A DNA stretch of 64,000 bases from Candidatus Eiseniibacteriota bacterium (GCA_016712505.1 JADJQY010000015.1:62001-126000); one strand, 5' to 3'; shown: positions 17,569-27,019, counted from the stretch's first letter. Notes: generated by a model not told the origin, from the letters alone. Numbers and translations: made by a program.

Positions 17569-17609
17569 GGGACGTCCTTCGTGGGATGTAGGGTGGTTGC
17601 CGGTCGGCC

Positions 17610-19763
17610 TCAGATCATCGAGACCGGATCGACATCGGCCTGGATGCGGACCCCGGAGAGTCCGCGTGGCGGCTTGGCCTCGAGCGCCTCGGTGGCGAGC
17701 TGGCGCAGCAAGTCGGAGTTCCGCCCCTTCAGGGTCATGACCCAGCGATACTGGCCCTTGAGCCGCGAGAGTGGCATGGGGGCGGGACCGAGAATGCGTA
17801 CTCCTCCCCGCTGCTCCCCCAGCCGGGTGAGCAGGAAGTCGCGCAGATCATCCGACCGACGCCGGACGTTTTCCTCCACCGGGCCGTCGAGCAGCAGGTG
17901 GACCATACGGGTGAAGGGGGGATAGCGAAAGAGCTCGCGCACGGCCAGCTCGCGCGCAGCGAACCCCTCGAAGTCCGCCGTGGCGGCACAGGCGACGGCG
18001 TAGTGATCGGGCATCAGGGTCTGGAAGATCACCTCTCCCGCCATGGCGCCACGACCGGACCGACCCGCGACCTGGGTGAGCAGCTGGAACGCCCGCTCCT
18101 GGGCGCGAAAGTCGGGCATCAGCATCTCGCGGTCGGCCTGCAACACTCCCACCAAGGTGACGTTGGGGAAATGGAGTCCCTTGGCCACCATCTGGGTCCC
18201 GAGGAGCAGATCGATCTCGCGCCGCTCCATCGCCTGGATCAGGGCGTCGTGCGCCCCCTTCTTCCGCGTGGCATCCTGGTCCATTCGCGCCACGCGTACC
18301 CCGGGGAAGTTCCGCCCCAGCGCCTCCTCCACCCGCTGCGTACCGAACCCGCCGAAGAAGAATCGGTGCCCGGAGCAGATCTCGCAGGCATCGACGTGCT
18401 TGCGCACCGCTCCGCAGTAATGGCACTTGAGCGCGTTCTCCCCCTTGTGAAACGTGAGGACGACATCGCACTGGGTACACTGCAGGGTATGACCGCAGTC
18501 GGCGCACTGCACCACGGTCGAGTGGCCGCGACGGTTCAGAAACAGGATCGTCTGTTCTCCGCGGGCCAGGCGATCCAGGATCTTCTCCCGGAGGAGATCG
18601 CTGAAGACGCGGTCGACCCAGGCATCCTCCTGGCGGCGCGCGCGGGCCTCCGGGCCGTCATCCGGATCCTGATCGGCGCGCGCGACCTTGCGCTCCTGCG
18701 CCTGGCGATGGACCTCGCCGAGATCGACCAGGGTCACCCTGGCGGGAGGACGGCTGTCGACTCGTTCGGGCATGGAAAGCAGGGTGTACTTCCCGAGCTG
18801 CGCGTTCCGCAGCGACTCGAGCGAGGGCGTCGCGGATCCGAGCACCACCACGGCGTTCGACCGACGCGCGCGGACCACGGCGGTGTCGCGACCGTGGTAG
18901 CGCGGGGTCTCGTCCTGCTTGAACGCCGGCTCGTGTTCCTCGTCCACGATCACCAACCGAAGGTCGACCAGGGGACAGAAGACCGCGGAGCGGGCACCGA
19001 GGACGAAGCGGAGTCGTCCTTCGCGCGCATCGCGCCAGACGCGCCTCCGGTTTCCCTCTCCTGCCTGGCTGTGGTACAGACCGACCTGGCCCGGGAAGCG
19101 GGCCTCGAGCCGACGCAAGATCTGAGCTCCGAGCGCGATCTCCGGCACAAGGTAGAGCGCGCTGCCGCCCGAGAGGAGAACGGCCTCGACCGCCTCGAGG
19201 TACACCTCGGTCTTCCCGCTACCGGTCGTTCCGTGGAGCAGGAACGGCGTGAACGCGCGTCGTTCCAGCGCCGCGCGGATCGCCTCGACCGCCACCTGCT
19301 GCTGCGGGAACAGGCTGGGCGGGACCGGAGTCTCGGCCGCCGCGAGCTGCTTCCGCTTCCTTTCCCGCACGACTCCGCCCCGCACGGTGCGCGGGAGCGC
19401 ACTCTCCAGCACCTGTCCCCAGCTCGCGATGTAGTAGTCCGCGACCCAGCGGGTCAGATCGAGGATCTCTGGCGGGAAGAGCACCTCCGGTGGGTGGATC
19501 CGCTCGATCGACCGCACCCGCGCGACCTCGGGCCGCTTCGCCGTGAAACCGACCACGTACCCGGCGAGGGTCTGGGCGCCGAAGCGGACCATCACCCGCT
19601 GCCCGATCTGGATCTCCGCCCGGAACTCCTCCGGCACGGCGTAGGTGAAGACCTGCCGGAGCGCGGTGGGCAGCGCGATCTCGGCATAGCTGGCGTCGGG
19701 TTCCACCCGCGCTCGGCCGCGGGGGGTACCGCTCCCGGCCGTCTGAAAATTCGCCTCGCTCAC
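17610..19763 (-). CDS. priA: Primosomal protein N' (PriA helicase)
   Basis: A 717-residue replication-restart helicase. The 3' DNA-binding domain is at the N-terminus (YAEIALPTALRQVFTYAVP). The helicase core has Walker A HGTTGSGKTEVYLEA and the DEEH box (VIVDEEHEPAFKQDETPRYH). The zinc-binding insert contains paired cysteines (CADCGHTLQCTQC; CHYCG; CEICSGH), and the C-terminal helicase lobe has LLGTQMVAKGLHFPNVTLVG and QVAGRSGRG. Length is close to E. coli PriA (732). The start is a GTG at 19763 without an obvious Shine-Dalgarno. Confidence 0.95.
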   Translation of the reverse strand: MSEANFQTAGSGTPRGRARVEPDASYAEIALPTALRQVFTYAVPEEFRAEIQIGQRVMVRFGAQTLAGYVVGFTAKRPEVARVRSIERIHPPEVLFPPEILDLTRWVADYYIASWGQVLESALPRTVRGGVVRERKRKQLAAAETPVPPSLFPQQQVAVEAIRAALERRAFTPFLLHGTTGSGKTEVYLEAVEAVLLSGGSALYLVPEIALGAQILRRLEARFPGQVGLYHSQAGEGNRRRVWRDAREGRLRFVLGARSAVFCPLVDLRLVIVDEEHEPAFKQDETPRYHGRDTAVVRARRSNAVVVLGSATPSLESLRNAQLGKYTLLSMPERVDSRPPARVTLVDLGEVHRQAQERKVARADQDPDDGPEARARRQEDAWVDRVFSDLLREKILDRLARGEQTILFLNRRGHSTVVQCADCGHTLQCTQCDVVLTFHKGENALKCHYCGAVRKHVDACEICSGHRFFFGGFGTQRVEEALGRNFPGVRVARMDQDATRKKGAHDALIQAMERREIDLLLGTQMVAKGLHFPNVTLVGVLQADREMLMPDFRAQERAFQLLTQVAGRSGRGAMAGEVIFQTLMPDHYAVACAATADFEGFAARELAVRELFRYPPFTRMVHLLLDGPVEENVRRRSDDLRDFLLTRLGEQRGGVRILGPAPMPLSRLKGQYRWVMTLKGRNSDLLRQLATEALEAKPPRGLSGVRIQADVDPVSMI

Positions 19764-19863
19764 CCAGGCAGAGTACCTGATCGAGTCGACCGGCGCGCGG
19801 CCCGCGTCGACCTGCTAGTCTCCCCCCGCTTCCGGGCGGGGTCGCCCGGGCAGGGAGGAAACC

Positions 19864-21639
19864 GTGGAGCCAAGGGAGTCGTTGGCGGGGCGTGCGGCGG
19901 CGGGGCTGCGGCGCTGGATGGGGTGGCCTGGGTGGATGGGTCTCTTGGCGTCCTGCCTGGCAGCAGGCGTCGCCCTGGCCGACGACACAGCGCTGCGCAT
20001 CATCTACGGCGCCGCGTTCGAGGGACAGCCAGTGGCCGAGGACGGGGAGACGATCCTGGAGTGCGATCGAGCGGTCGCTGTTTTGCGGGTGGCGTACGAT
20101 CGCGCGCTGCTCGCGGGAGCGCCCATCGAAACCCGGGCGATCGACTATGGCGCGGGCCGAACCTATCAGACCGCCCGGCTGCGCGACGGTGCCCGGATCA
20201 CCACCACGGCGGAGTTCGGAAGCCTTCCGCCGCTCGAGTGGAGTGAGGAGCGGACCGAGATCCTCGGGCGGTCTTGCCGCCTGGCTCGCACCACCCTCCG
20301 ATCGAACCGGATCGAGCTGTGGGTCGACGAGTCGGCGCCGGTGAGCGGTTCGCCCTCCACGCAGTTCGTTGCCCCAACCGGCCTGATTCTGCGGCTGGTT
20401 CGGAACGGCAACTACGTGGTCGAAGCCCGATCGATCGAGCCACTCGATCCGGGTTCCCCCAGGCCGCGCCTGGAGGCGGACTGGGGCACGATGCTCGACC
20501 TCCCGGCCTACCGCGCGCGCGTGACCGACGGCTACATCACCACGGTGTCGATCTTCGAACGCGATCCGATCGCCTGGGAGAACGGCGCCCCGGTCCCGGC
20601 CGACTCGAGCGGACTCCTCCGCCTGGGAAACGGCACCCTGATCGCCCGCAAGGTGCGCTTGCCGCGAGCGACTCCGGACGTCGCAATCTTCGCCGAGTTG
20701 ACCCACCGCTCACGCGGGGACGCCTACGATCGCACCGGCCTGGTGTTTGCCCTGCCGGCGGCGCAGGCTCGCTCCTTCTTCGCCGCGATTTCCGGGGACT
20801 CGTCGGCCACCCCCCTCCTCGAAGGACGGATGGGGCGGCGTTACCGCGGCGTGACGGCACGGGAGGGGTTCACGCCACCGCTCGAGCTGCTGCGCTACAT
20901 CACGCCGTTTGGCGTCGGTCACTACAACCAGCAGGTGCAGGTCGACGGCTTGGTCTGGGAAGACTCGCTCCGATTCAAGATCGACGTCACCGATTTGATC
21001 TCGCACCTCCAGGAGGAGGTCTGGTTCGTCGCCGTGATCGAGAACTATGATCGGGGCGGACACGAGGTGAGCCTCAGGCTCCGGTACTATCCGGGTGAGC
21101 GCTTCGCACCGAGCGGAGAAGAGAGCGAGACCGGTGCCTCCCGCCTGGCGCCGCTCTTCAGCACGGTCAACCTGATCGGGATGAGCGGCTTCGATCGCGG
21201 GCGACTCTTCGAGCACGACACGCTTCGCGTGCGCTTTTCGCTTCCGGCCGGCGCGCAGAAGCCGCGCCTCCGCTACTTCACCACCGGTCACGGCGGCTGG
21301 GGGGGCGGGGACGAGTTCACCCCGCGCACCAACTCGATCATCCTCGATGGGAAGCTGCTCACCGCGATCACGCCGTGGCGAAGTGACTGCGCGACCTTCC
21401 GACGGCTCAACCCGGCTTCGGGCAACTTCTGGAACGGCCTGTCGTCGTCCGACTTCAGTCGCTCGGGTTGGTGTCCGGGAATGCCGGTCGATCCCTACTG
21501 GATCCCGCTGGGAGAACTCCCCCCAGGGGAGCATGAACTGCGGGTAGCGATCCCGATGGGTGCACCGGAAGGGTCGAGCACCAGCGCCTGGCTGGTCTCG
21601 GGCGCGCTGTCGTGGGAAGGTCGGGCGCGCGAGGAGTAG
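19864..21639 (+). CDS. Secreted PNGase F-like protein with GLPGLI-like N-terminal domain
   Basis: A 591-residue exported protein beginning at a GTG with GGGAGG 6 nt upstream; the signal peptide ends near residue 40 (AAGVALADD). Residues ~45-190 resemble the GLPGLI family of Bacteroidota: the W-x-E-E-R-T-E-I-L-G-R-S-C pattern, then GLILRLVRNGNYVVEAR. The C-terminal ~230 residues look like the peptide-N-glycosidase F jelly roll: RYFTTGHGGWGGGDEF, PWRSDCATFRRLNPASGNF, GLSSSDFSRSGWCPG, then LPPGEHELRVAIPMG. PNGase F enzymes remove N-glycans from asparagine. Whether the catalytic Asp/Glu set is kept here is unproven, so N-glycan amidase activity is inference. Confidence 0.75.
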   Translation: MEPRESLAGRAAAGLRRWMGWPGWMGLLASCLAAGVALADDTALRIIYGAAFEGQPVAEDGETILECDRAVAVLRVAYDRALLAGAPIETRAIDYGAGRTYQTARLRDGARITTTAEFGSLPPLEWSEERTEILGRSCRLARTTLRSNRIELWVDESAPVSGSPSTQFVAPTGLILRLVRNGNYVVEARSIEPLDPGSPRPRLEADWGTMLDLPAYRARVTDGYITTVSIFERDPIAWENGAPVPADSSGLLRLGNGTLIARKVRLPRATPDVAIFAELTHRSRGDAYDRTGLVFALPAAQARSFFAAISGDSSATPLLEGRMGRRYRGVTAREGFTPPLELLRYITPFGVGHYNQQVQVDGLVWEDSLRFKIDVTDLISHLQEEVWFVAVIENYDRGGHEVSLRLRYYPGERFAPSGEESETGASRLAPLFSTVNLIGMSGFDRGRLFEHDTLRVRFSLPAGAQKPRLRYFTTGHGGWGGGDEFTPRTNSIILDGKLLTAITPWRSDCATFRRLNPASGNFWNGLSSSDFSRSGWCPGMPVDPYWIPLGELPPGEHELRVAIPMGAPEGSSTSAWLVSGALSWEGRAREE

Positions 21640-21652
21640 AGCGGTCTGGAAC

Positions 21653-22051
21653 CTAGAACCCGGCCGCGCGACCGATCTCCCCGCGATTCAGGAGCTCGCG
21701 GATCTTCTCCAGGAGGCGCCGCGGACTGAACGGCTTGACGATGTAGTCATCGGCGCCGACCTCCAGCCCGACCTCGCGGTCGACCGGGCGCCCCTTGGCA
21801 GAGAGCAGGATCACCGGCAACTGCGCATGATCCTCGTCGCGGCGGATGCGGCGACAGACCTCGTAGCCATCGAGCTTCGGCATCATGATGTCGAGCACGA
21901 CCAGATCGGGGCGGTCCTCCTCGATCTTCTTCAGCGCCTCTTCACCGTCGGCCGCGGTGACCACTTCGTACCCCTCCATGGTAAGGCTGAACTCGAGGAT
22001 ATGGACGATGTAGATCTCGTCGTCCACCACCAGGATGCGCTTCCGCTCCAC
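21653..22051 (-). CDS. Single-domain response regulator (CheY-like)
   Basis: A 132-residue receiver domain with no output domain. The acidic pocket is ILVVDDE, the phosphoacceptor Asp lies in LVVLDIMMPKLDGYE (residue ~52), the switch Ser is in ILLSAK and the conserved Lys in DDYIVKPF. The start is a GTG at 22051. It lies 36 nt after the stop of the GGDEF-type regulator on the same strand, so the pair is probably one operon. The cognate kinase is not in the window. Confidence 0.9.
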   Translation of the reverse strand: MERKRILVVDDEIYIVHILEFSLTMEGYEVVTAADGEEALKKIEEDRPDLVVLDIMMPKLDGYEVCRRIRRDEDHAQLPVILLSAKGRPVDREVGLEVGADDYIVKPFSPRRLLEKIRELLNRGEIGRAAGF

Positions 22052-22087
22052 CTCGGTTCCCCCCTGAACGTCCGGACCGCCCGGCGC

Positions 22088-23059
22088 CTACGCGCCGCGT
22101 CGCTCCCAGACCACGATACTGCGCCGCTGCTCCTTGCCGTAGTGCTTGAGCTGGGCCGCAATGTCCGACACCTGTGCCACGTGCGTGATCTGCCGCGACT
22201 CGCTCGAGACGGCGGCGATCGTGAGCGTCATCAGCCCATAGCGCTCCAGCTCACCCTGACGATTCACTACCTGGATGTAGCCGCGCGCCCGATCGGTGGC
22301 GCTGTAGAGCTCTGGGATCTCCGCGTCGAATCGACGGATCACCTCGTCGGCGATCTCGCGCGCATGCGTGACCGAGAGGATGAGGACGAAATCGTCCCCG
22401 CCGATATGACCGACGAAATCTCCAGCCACGCCGAAGCGGTCGGCGCTCTGACGCAGGATCAACGCGCAGAGGCGCAGCGCCTGGTCTCCCTTCTGGTAGC
22501 TGTAGAAATCGTTGAACGCTTTGAAATTGTCGATATCGAGGTACATGAATACGAAGGGACCGCCCTTGGCGATCCGCTCCGACAGCTCGCGCTCGATCAC
22601 ATGGTTGCCGGGCAGGCCGGTCAACGGATTGGCGTCGCGCTGCACCTTCCCCCACTGCAGGAGGTTTCGCACCCGAACCAGCAGTTCACGCTGCTCGTAC
22701 GGCTTGGCCAGATAGTCATTCGCGCCATAGTTCAGGCCGGCCAGTCGATCGTCGGCCTCCGCCTTGGCGGTCAACATGATGATCGGGATCTGCGACGTGT
22801 TGTAGTTCGACTTCAGCCGTCGGCAAAGCTCGTAGCCATCCATGCGCGGCATCATCACGTCGAGCAGAATCAGATCGGGCGTCTCGTCGGTTACTGCCTC
22901 GAGCCCGGCCTGGCCATCCTCAGCCAGTCGGACGGTGTAGCCGGCATTCTCCAGCATGGTGCGCAGAAGCAGCCGAAGCGACGGCTCGTCTTCCACCACC
23001 AGGATCTTCTCGGGCTTGACCAGGGTGTCGGTTTCCACATTCCTTCCCAGATTGGTCAT
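22088..23059 (-). CDS. Response regulator with degenerate GGDEF domain
   Basis: A 323-residue protein. The receiver domain (~17-135) is complete: ILVVEDE, phospho-Asp in LILLDVMMPRMDGYE, IIMLTAK, NDYLAKPYEQRELL. The second domain (~140-315) follows the diguanylate cyclase fold: DANPLTGLPGN, MYLDIDNFKAFNDFY and GHIGGDDFVLI. The signature is GGDDF rather than GG[DE]EF, so the catalytic Glu is replaced by Asp. This subfamily, with the RGYI...RYGLMTLTIA segment, is common beside receiver domains. Activity as a cyclic-di-GMP synthase is uncertain; a c-di-GMP-sensing or GTP-binding role is possible. It is coupled to the receiver-only gene downstream. Confidence 0.88.
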   Translation of the reverse strand: MTNLGRNVETDTLVKPEKILVVEDEPSLRLLLRTMLENAGYTVRLAEDGQAGLEAVTDETPDLILLDVMMPRMDGYELCRRLKSNYNTSQIPIIMLTAKAEADDRLAGLNYGANDYLAKPYEQRELLVRVRNLLQWGKVQRDANPLTGLPGNHVIERELSERIAKGGPFVFMYLDIDNFKAFNDFYSYQKGDQALRLCALILRQSADRFGVAGDFVGHIGGDDFVLILSVTHAREIADEVIRRFDAEIPELYSATDRARGYIQVVNRQGELERYGLMTLTIAAVSSESRQITHVAQVSDIAAQLKHYGKEQRRSIVVWERRGA

Positions 23060-23334
23060 TGTGTGCTGCGACCCGCTACGTCCCTAAAGCCGAGTGCCGG
23101 AACTGCGCCCACCTTCCTGGGGGGCCGGACTTCCGTCCAGTTCCATGAATCGGATCCGCAAATGGCGATGTTGAGCCCCGAAACGACGGCGAGGGCGATC
23201 TTCGGGCGCGCGCACGTGATCGCTCGGGGACCGATGCGCACGCCCAGGTCCGCGGCCGCCCGGCGGATCGCACGGGCCGGGTTGGCACCTCGTGCAGCCT
23301 GCACGACCGCTGCGAGCTGGCCGGCGAACGAAGA

Positions 23335-23367
23335 GGACGGTCGGTGTCGCACCGACCGTCCTTTTTT
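23335..23367. terminator. Perfect 12-bp terminator hairpin
   Basis: GGACGGTCGGTG, a 3-nt loop, the exact complement, then T6 on the plus strand. It lies 30 nt past the end of the leftward protease/dockerin gene, so it may act in both directions, but the strong T-run serves only rightward transcripts. No rightward gene lies upstream between 23070 and 23334. Confidence 0.8.
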
Positions 23368-23397
23368 GCCTGGTTCTGGATCCGGCGCCGGGCCGCG

Positions 23398-24129
23398 TTA
23401 CTTGATGACCAGCAGCTTCTGGCTGTCGGTCCCGCGCTCGGTCGTCAACCGGACGAAGTAGGCACCGTCCGGCACCTCGCGGCCGCTCGCGTCGCGGCCG
23501 TCCCAGCGCAGGAGGTGCCCCCCGGCCATCTGGAAGCCGCGGTAGAGGTCACGGATGCGGCGCCCGGAGGCGTCGAACAGGGCGATCTGGACCGCTCCGC
23601 TGGACGCAAGGTCGTAACTGATCCGGCTCCCCGCGGCCGCCGGATTCGGGGTCGCCGCCGCCAGGTAGCTCCGGACTCCACCGTCGATCCCCTCGGTCTC
23701 ACTCGGCTCGGACTCGAGCGTGAGCTCGCGACCGAACCGGTCGGCGAGAATCAGGTTGGTCACGGCGAAGTCCCCCTCCCCTGCTCCACCTTCCCATGCG
23801 TAGACGTAGGGGACTTCCAGGACCACCCGATCCGCGTCGGCGGAGAGGCCGCCGTTCGGGTTGTAGGCCAGCAGCGTGGTCTGCCCGACCGCCGTGCGGG
23901 TGCCGAGCGTGGTGCCGGGCGCCGCCCCGACCAGCCGCGGCGTTCCGGCCGCCTCGTAGCCACGGGGCAAGATGTAGCTCAACTGCAGCCCATGCGCGTC
24001 ACGAGCATCGAAGGCGAAGCGGAAGGTCGAGCCTTCGATCGTCTGTGCCCAGGCGACCGGGCGTCGCGGAGTGTCCCCGGCCGGACGCCCGCCCAGGATC
24101 ACATTCACGATCGCGGCGACGTCGAGCAC
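23398..24129 (-). CDS. C-terminal part of the subtilisin/dockerin protein, split off by a frameshift
   Basis: About 243 codons continuing the protease gene in another frame. It opens inside the second dockerin repeat (INVLDVAAIVNVILGG, whose DIDGNNT start lies just upstream in the same frame). A beta-rich module of about 120 residues follows, then a FlgD-like/Por-type C-terminal domain (TPNPAAAGSRISYDL; LFDASGRRIRDLY; WDGRDASGREVPDGAYFV). That last domain is typical of surface-sorted FCB proteins. One base missing between about 24163 and 24180 separates it from the upstream frame; restoring it gives one protein of about 960 residues. The stand-alone start is therefore not real. Confidence 0.8.
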   Translation of the reverse strand: MLDVAAIVNVILGGRPAGDTPRRPVAWAQTIEGSTFRFAFDARDAHGLQLSYILPRGYEAAGTPRLVGAAPGTTLGTRTAVGQTTLLAYNPNGGLSADADRVVLEVPYVYAWEGGAGEGDFAVTNLILADRFGRELTLESEPSETEGIDGGVRSYLAAATPNPAAAGSRISYDLASSGAVQIALFDASGRRIRDLYRGFQMAGGHLLRWDGRDASGREVPDGAYFVRLTTERGTDSQKLLVIK

Positions 24130-26285
24130 GTTGATCGTGTTGTTGCCGTCGATGTCGGCGCAAGCGCGCCCGTTCCCAGCGCCTCGATCCCGAGAATGTC
24201 ATTCACCGTGGCCACCAGGTCGAGCACGTTGACCCCGCTGTCCTGGTTGGCGTCGCCGGAGGTGGTCCCGCAGGCGGACCCTCCCCCCAGTGCATCCACC
24301 GCCGCCTTCACGTCCAGCTTGCCGTTGCCGAACTCCTTGTTCCACCCGGTGCCGGTGAAGGCGTCGTGGCGCGCCGTCTGGCTCAGCGTCTGCTTCGCCT
24401 CCGCCGCGGTGAGGGTGGGATCCTTCTGCAGCATCAGGGCGATGGCGCCGGCGACATGCGGCGTGGCCATCGAGGTTCCGGAGATGATCATGTGCACCCC
24501 GTCGGGATCGGTCTGCTGGGCGTTCTGCTGATGCTCGTTCGCCTTGACCGACATGATCCACTCGCCGGGTGCCGCGATGTCCGGCTTCTGCGCGCCGTCA
24601 CGCCGCGGGCCCCAGGAGCTGAAGCTGGAGATCTCGCCGACCGTGGGAGGCGGATTCGGTCCCACGGTGCCGCCCTGCGAAGCCCACTGGATCTTGGTGG
24701 TGTACGACGCCACGGTGATGGCGTTGGTCGTGGTGCCGGGCATCCCGACGATCGCATCGAGGTTCAAGGCATCGCCGGTCACGGCGAAGTTGTACTGGTT
24801 GCGCTCCAGATAGACGTCGACCTGGCCTCCCGCGGTGATCGACTCCCCGGTCGCCTGAAGCTGCCAGGTGCCGGTTGCTGCCCCCAGGCGGCGATTCTGG
24901 ACGTAGATGCTGACGTATCCCTGCTGGTTGACCGGATGCGGAGACGACGACCAGTAGAAGATCGTGTCGGAATGCGCGGGAGCGATCACCCCCGGGTAGT
25001 TGTTGCTCGGCATGTTGGCATCGATGTCGAGCGTCTCCCCTGCTGGGGTCACCAGGCGCCAGCGGACGCGGTCCCCCTGCTTCGTCCATCCCTCGAAGGC
25101 CAGGGTCGGCTGCACGCCCTGGTTCTCGGTGTGCGCCATCTGGATCGTGGCGGTCTGACCGGTCGACACCGTCTTCCGACCGTGCCAGCCGGATTCCTCG
25201 TCGTTGCCGGCCGCGATGCAGATGATGAGCCCCTGCTGGTTGATGAAGTTGTTGTAGGCCGCTTCCAGCAACGTCGTGCCGTCGTGCGGCCCCATCATCA
25301 CGCCCTGGCTCTGGTTGACCACCATCGGCTTGCCCAGAGCCTGCTTCTTCTGCAGGAGGTAGCTGATCGCATCGAGCGAGCCCTTGGTGGAAGAGTCGCC
25401 CCACGGGGGAATGCCGCCGCCGTAGCAGAAGAGGTCGCAGTAGCCGTTCCGCACCGCCACGATCTGGGCTTCGTAAGCCACGCCGCGGTACTTCACGCCG
25501 TTCGACGAACCGTCACCCACCGCCGAACCGGCGACGTGCGAACCGTGCCCGCCGGTGTTCTGGTATTCGTCGGCGCCGTTCGAGTCGATCTGCTGCTTGG
25601 TGTACTCCTTGCCGTAGTTGAACCCGGCCGGGGCACGTCCATCGCGGAAGTGATCCCAGATGAACTGAATCCGGCTTCCACCGCTGGAGTCGAGGAAGTC
25701 CTGGTGGTTGACGTCGATGCCATCGTCGATCAGGCCGAAGAGCACATTCTGCCCGGTATAGCCCGGCGTCCCGTTCCAGACTTGGGGTGCTCGCACCTCC
25801 GGCACCGAGACGTCGTTGGTCGGTTGGAGCCAGTACGAAGCCTCCACGGCCTGGACTCCAGGATGGGCCGCGAGTCGCGGAATGTCGCGCTCCGACACCT
25901 CCGCCGTCGTGATCTCTCCGGCCCGCGAGTCCGGCGCCGCGCCGAGCGCGGCCAACTCGCGATCACTCAAATCAGAGCGAATCAGCACCGGGTAGCGCAG
26001 GTCCTGCATCGAGGTCCCGAGAATCGGCATTCGCCGCCCCATGCCGGCCAGGCCACTCGGGGTCCGGACCGGTTGGGCCATGGTCAGGAGCAGACGCGGA
26101 TCGATCTTCGAAGCCGCCGCCGCGGTCAGGCCACCGGCGATCGGAAACCCACGCACCGCGGAGTTCAGGCTTGCGATCGGAGCGGAGTCCTCGGCCAGCG
26201 CGGTATTCGACGCGGGAGAGGAGAACGCAAGCAAACCGGCAAGAGCGGCGGCCAGGGGCTGGAAGTTCGGTTGAGACTGGTTCAT
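24105..26285 (-). CDS. Subtilisin-like serine protease with dockerin repeats (frameshifted at its 3' end)
   Basis: A 726-codon frame of a secreted S8 peptidase. The signal peptide covers ~1-31. The prodomain runs to ~155. The catalytic triad is Asp187 (LFGLIDDGIDVNHQDF), His247 (GGHGSHVAGS) and Ser605 (SGTSMATPHVAGA), with the oxyanion Asn361 in CIAAGND. A beta-sandwich insert at ~390-500 separates the His and Ser blocks. Near residue 676 begins a dockerin-type calcium repeat (SGDANQDSGVNVLDLVATV). The second repeat falls in the next frame after an indel at 24163-24180. The start ATG at 26285 follows AGAGGAA. It is 41 nt after a TPR lipoprotein gene and 4 kb from the cohesin scaffold, so docking onto that scaffold is likely. 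Confidence 0.88.
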   Translation of the reverse strand: MNQSQPNFQPLAAALAGLLAFSSPASNTALAEDSAPIASLNSAVRGFPIAGGLTAAAASKIDPRLLLTMAQPVRTPSGLAGMGRRMPILGTSMQDLRYPVLIRSDLSDRELAALGAAPDSRAGEITTAEVSERDIPRLAAHPGVQAVEASYWLQPTNDVSVPEVRAPQVWNGTPGYTGQNVLFGLIDDGIDVNHQDFLDSSGGSRIQFIWDHFRDGRAPAGFNYGKEYTKQQIDSNGADEYQNTGGHGSHVAGSAVGDGSSNGVKYRGVAYEAQIVAVRNGYCDLFCYGGGIPPWGDSSTKGSLDAISYLLQKKQALGKPMVVNQSQGVMMGPHDGTTLLEAAYNNFINQQGLIICIAAGNDEESGWHGRKTVSTGQTATIQMAHTENQGVQPTLAFEGWTKQGDRVRWRLVTPAGETLDIDANMPSNNYPGVIAPAHSDTIFYWSSSPHPVNQQGYVSIYVQNRRLGAATGTWQLQATGESITAGGQVDVYLERNQYNFAVTGDALNLDAIVGMPGTTTNAITVASYTTKIQWASQGGTVGPNPPPTVGEISSFSSWGPRRDGAQKPDIAAPGEWIMSVKANEHQQNAQQTDPDGVHMIISGTSMATPHVAGAIALMLQKDPTLTAAEAKQTLSQTARHDAFTGTGWNKEFGNGKLDVKAAVDALGGGSACGTTSGDANQDSGVNVLDLVATVNDILGIEALGTGALAPTSTATTRSTCSTSPRS

Positions 26286-26326
26286 CACTGTGATTCCTCT
26301 GAGTTTGGAGCGCGCCCGGGAGCGCC

Positions 26327-27019
26327 TCAGCCCGCGAACTGGTTCGACAGCTTTTGCAGGTGCGCAAGCACCGCGGTGGCAAAGGTGGGAAGCGTGACCC
26401 CATCGACCGTCCAGGTCGATGGATTCGCCTCCTGGATGTTACTGGGAGAGACGAGGTCGGCCGCGACCAGCGCATCCGAGAACTCGATCTGACCGGCCTG
26501 GGCATAGGCCTCGATCAGCCGCAGGTCGCGGAAGTCGAAGCCGGTGCGGTGGGAGAAAGCGAAAGACGGGTTGGCGGTCAGGGCCGCCCGAGCGTCGAGC
26601 ACGGCAGCGGGAAGACTGGTGCCGCCCTGGCCGAGCCGGGCCGCGGCGCGCCCCCCCTTGCTCTCCGCGCCGGAGAAGCCAAGGAGTTCCGCCGAGTCGA
26701 AGCTCGCGATCGCATTCCCCAGATCGGCCGACGAGGTGGCCCGCGACAAGCGGGTCCAGGCGCGGCCGAGGTGTGCATCGCCGTAGGAGGCGCTGTCGTT
26801 CACCGCCCGGTCGAAGTCGGAGATCGCGGCATCGAGGTCACCCCGTTCGAACGCCTGCCAGCCGCGCGCCACCCGCTGGACGGTGGTCAGGTCCTCGGGC
26901 GGGGTGACCTTGTCCCGCTTGCCGCAGCCGAGATTGGCGCACAGGGCGAGAGAAAGGAGCAGAGCGCCCGAGAGCCGTCGAATCGCCCCCCCGCGCGGTC
27001 CGGCATTCGGATGTGGCAT
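26327..27019 (-). CDS. TPR-type lipoprotein
   Basis: A 230-residue lipoprotein with the lipobox LCANLGC after a short basic leader. Helical repeats resembling TPRs follow (VARGWQAFERGDLDAAISDF; YGDAHLGRAWTRLS). The start ATG at 27019 has AAAGGGA upstream; the open frame before it is not protein-like. The gene is 50 nt after the cohesin-bearing gene and 41 nt before the protease gene, all leftward. A role as membrane anchor or assembly factor for the secreted cohesin/dockerin proteins is suggested only by position. Confidence 0.78.
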   Translation of the reverse strand: MPHPNAGPRGGAIRRLSGALLLSLALCANLGCGKRDKVTPPEDLTTVQRVARGWQAFERGDLDAAISDFDRAVNDSASYGDAHLGRAWTRLSRATSSADLGNAIASFDSAELLGFSGAESKGGRAAARLGQGGTSLPAAVLDARAALTANPSFAFSHRTGFDFRDLRLIEAYAQAGQIEFSDALVAADLVSPSNIQEANPSTWTVDGVTLPTFATAVLAHLQKLSNQFAG

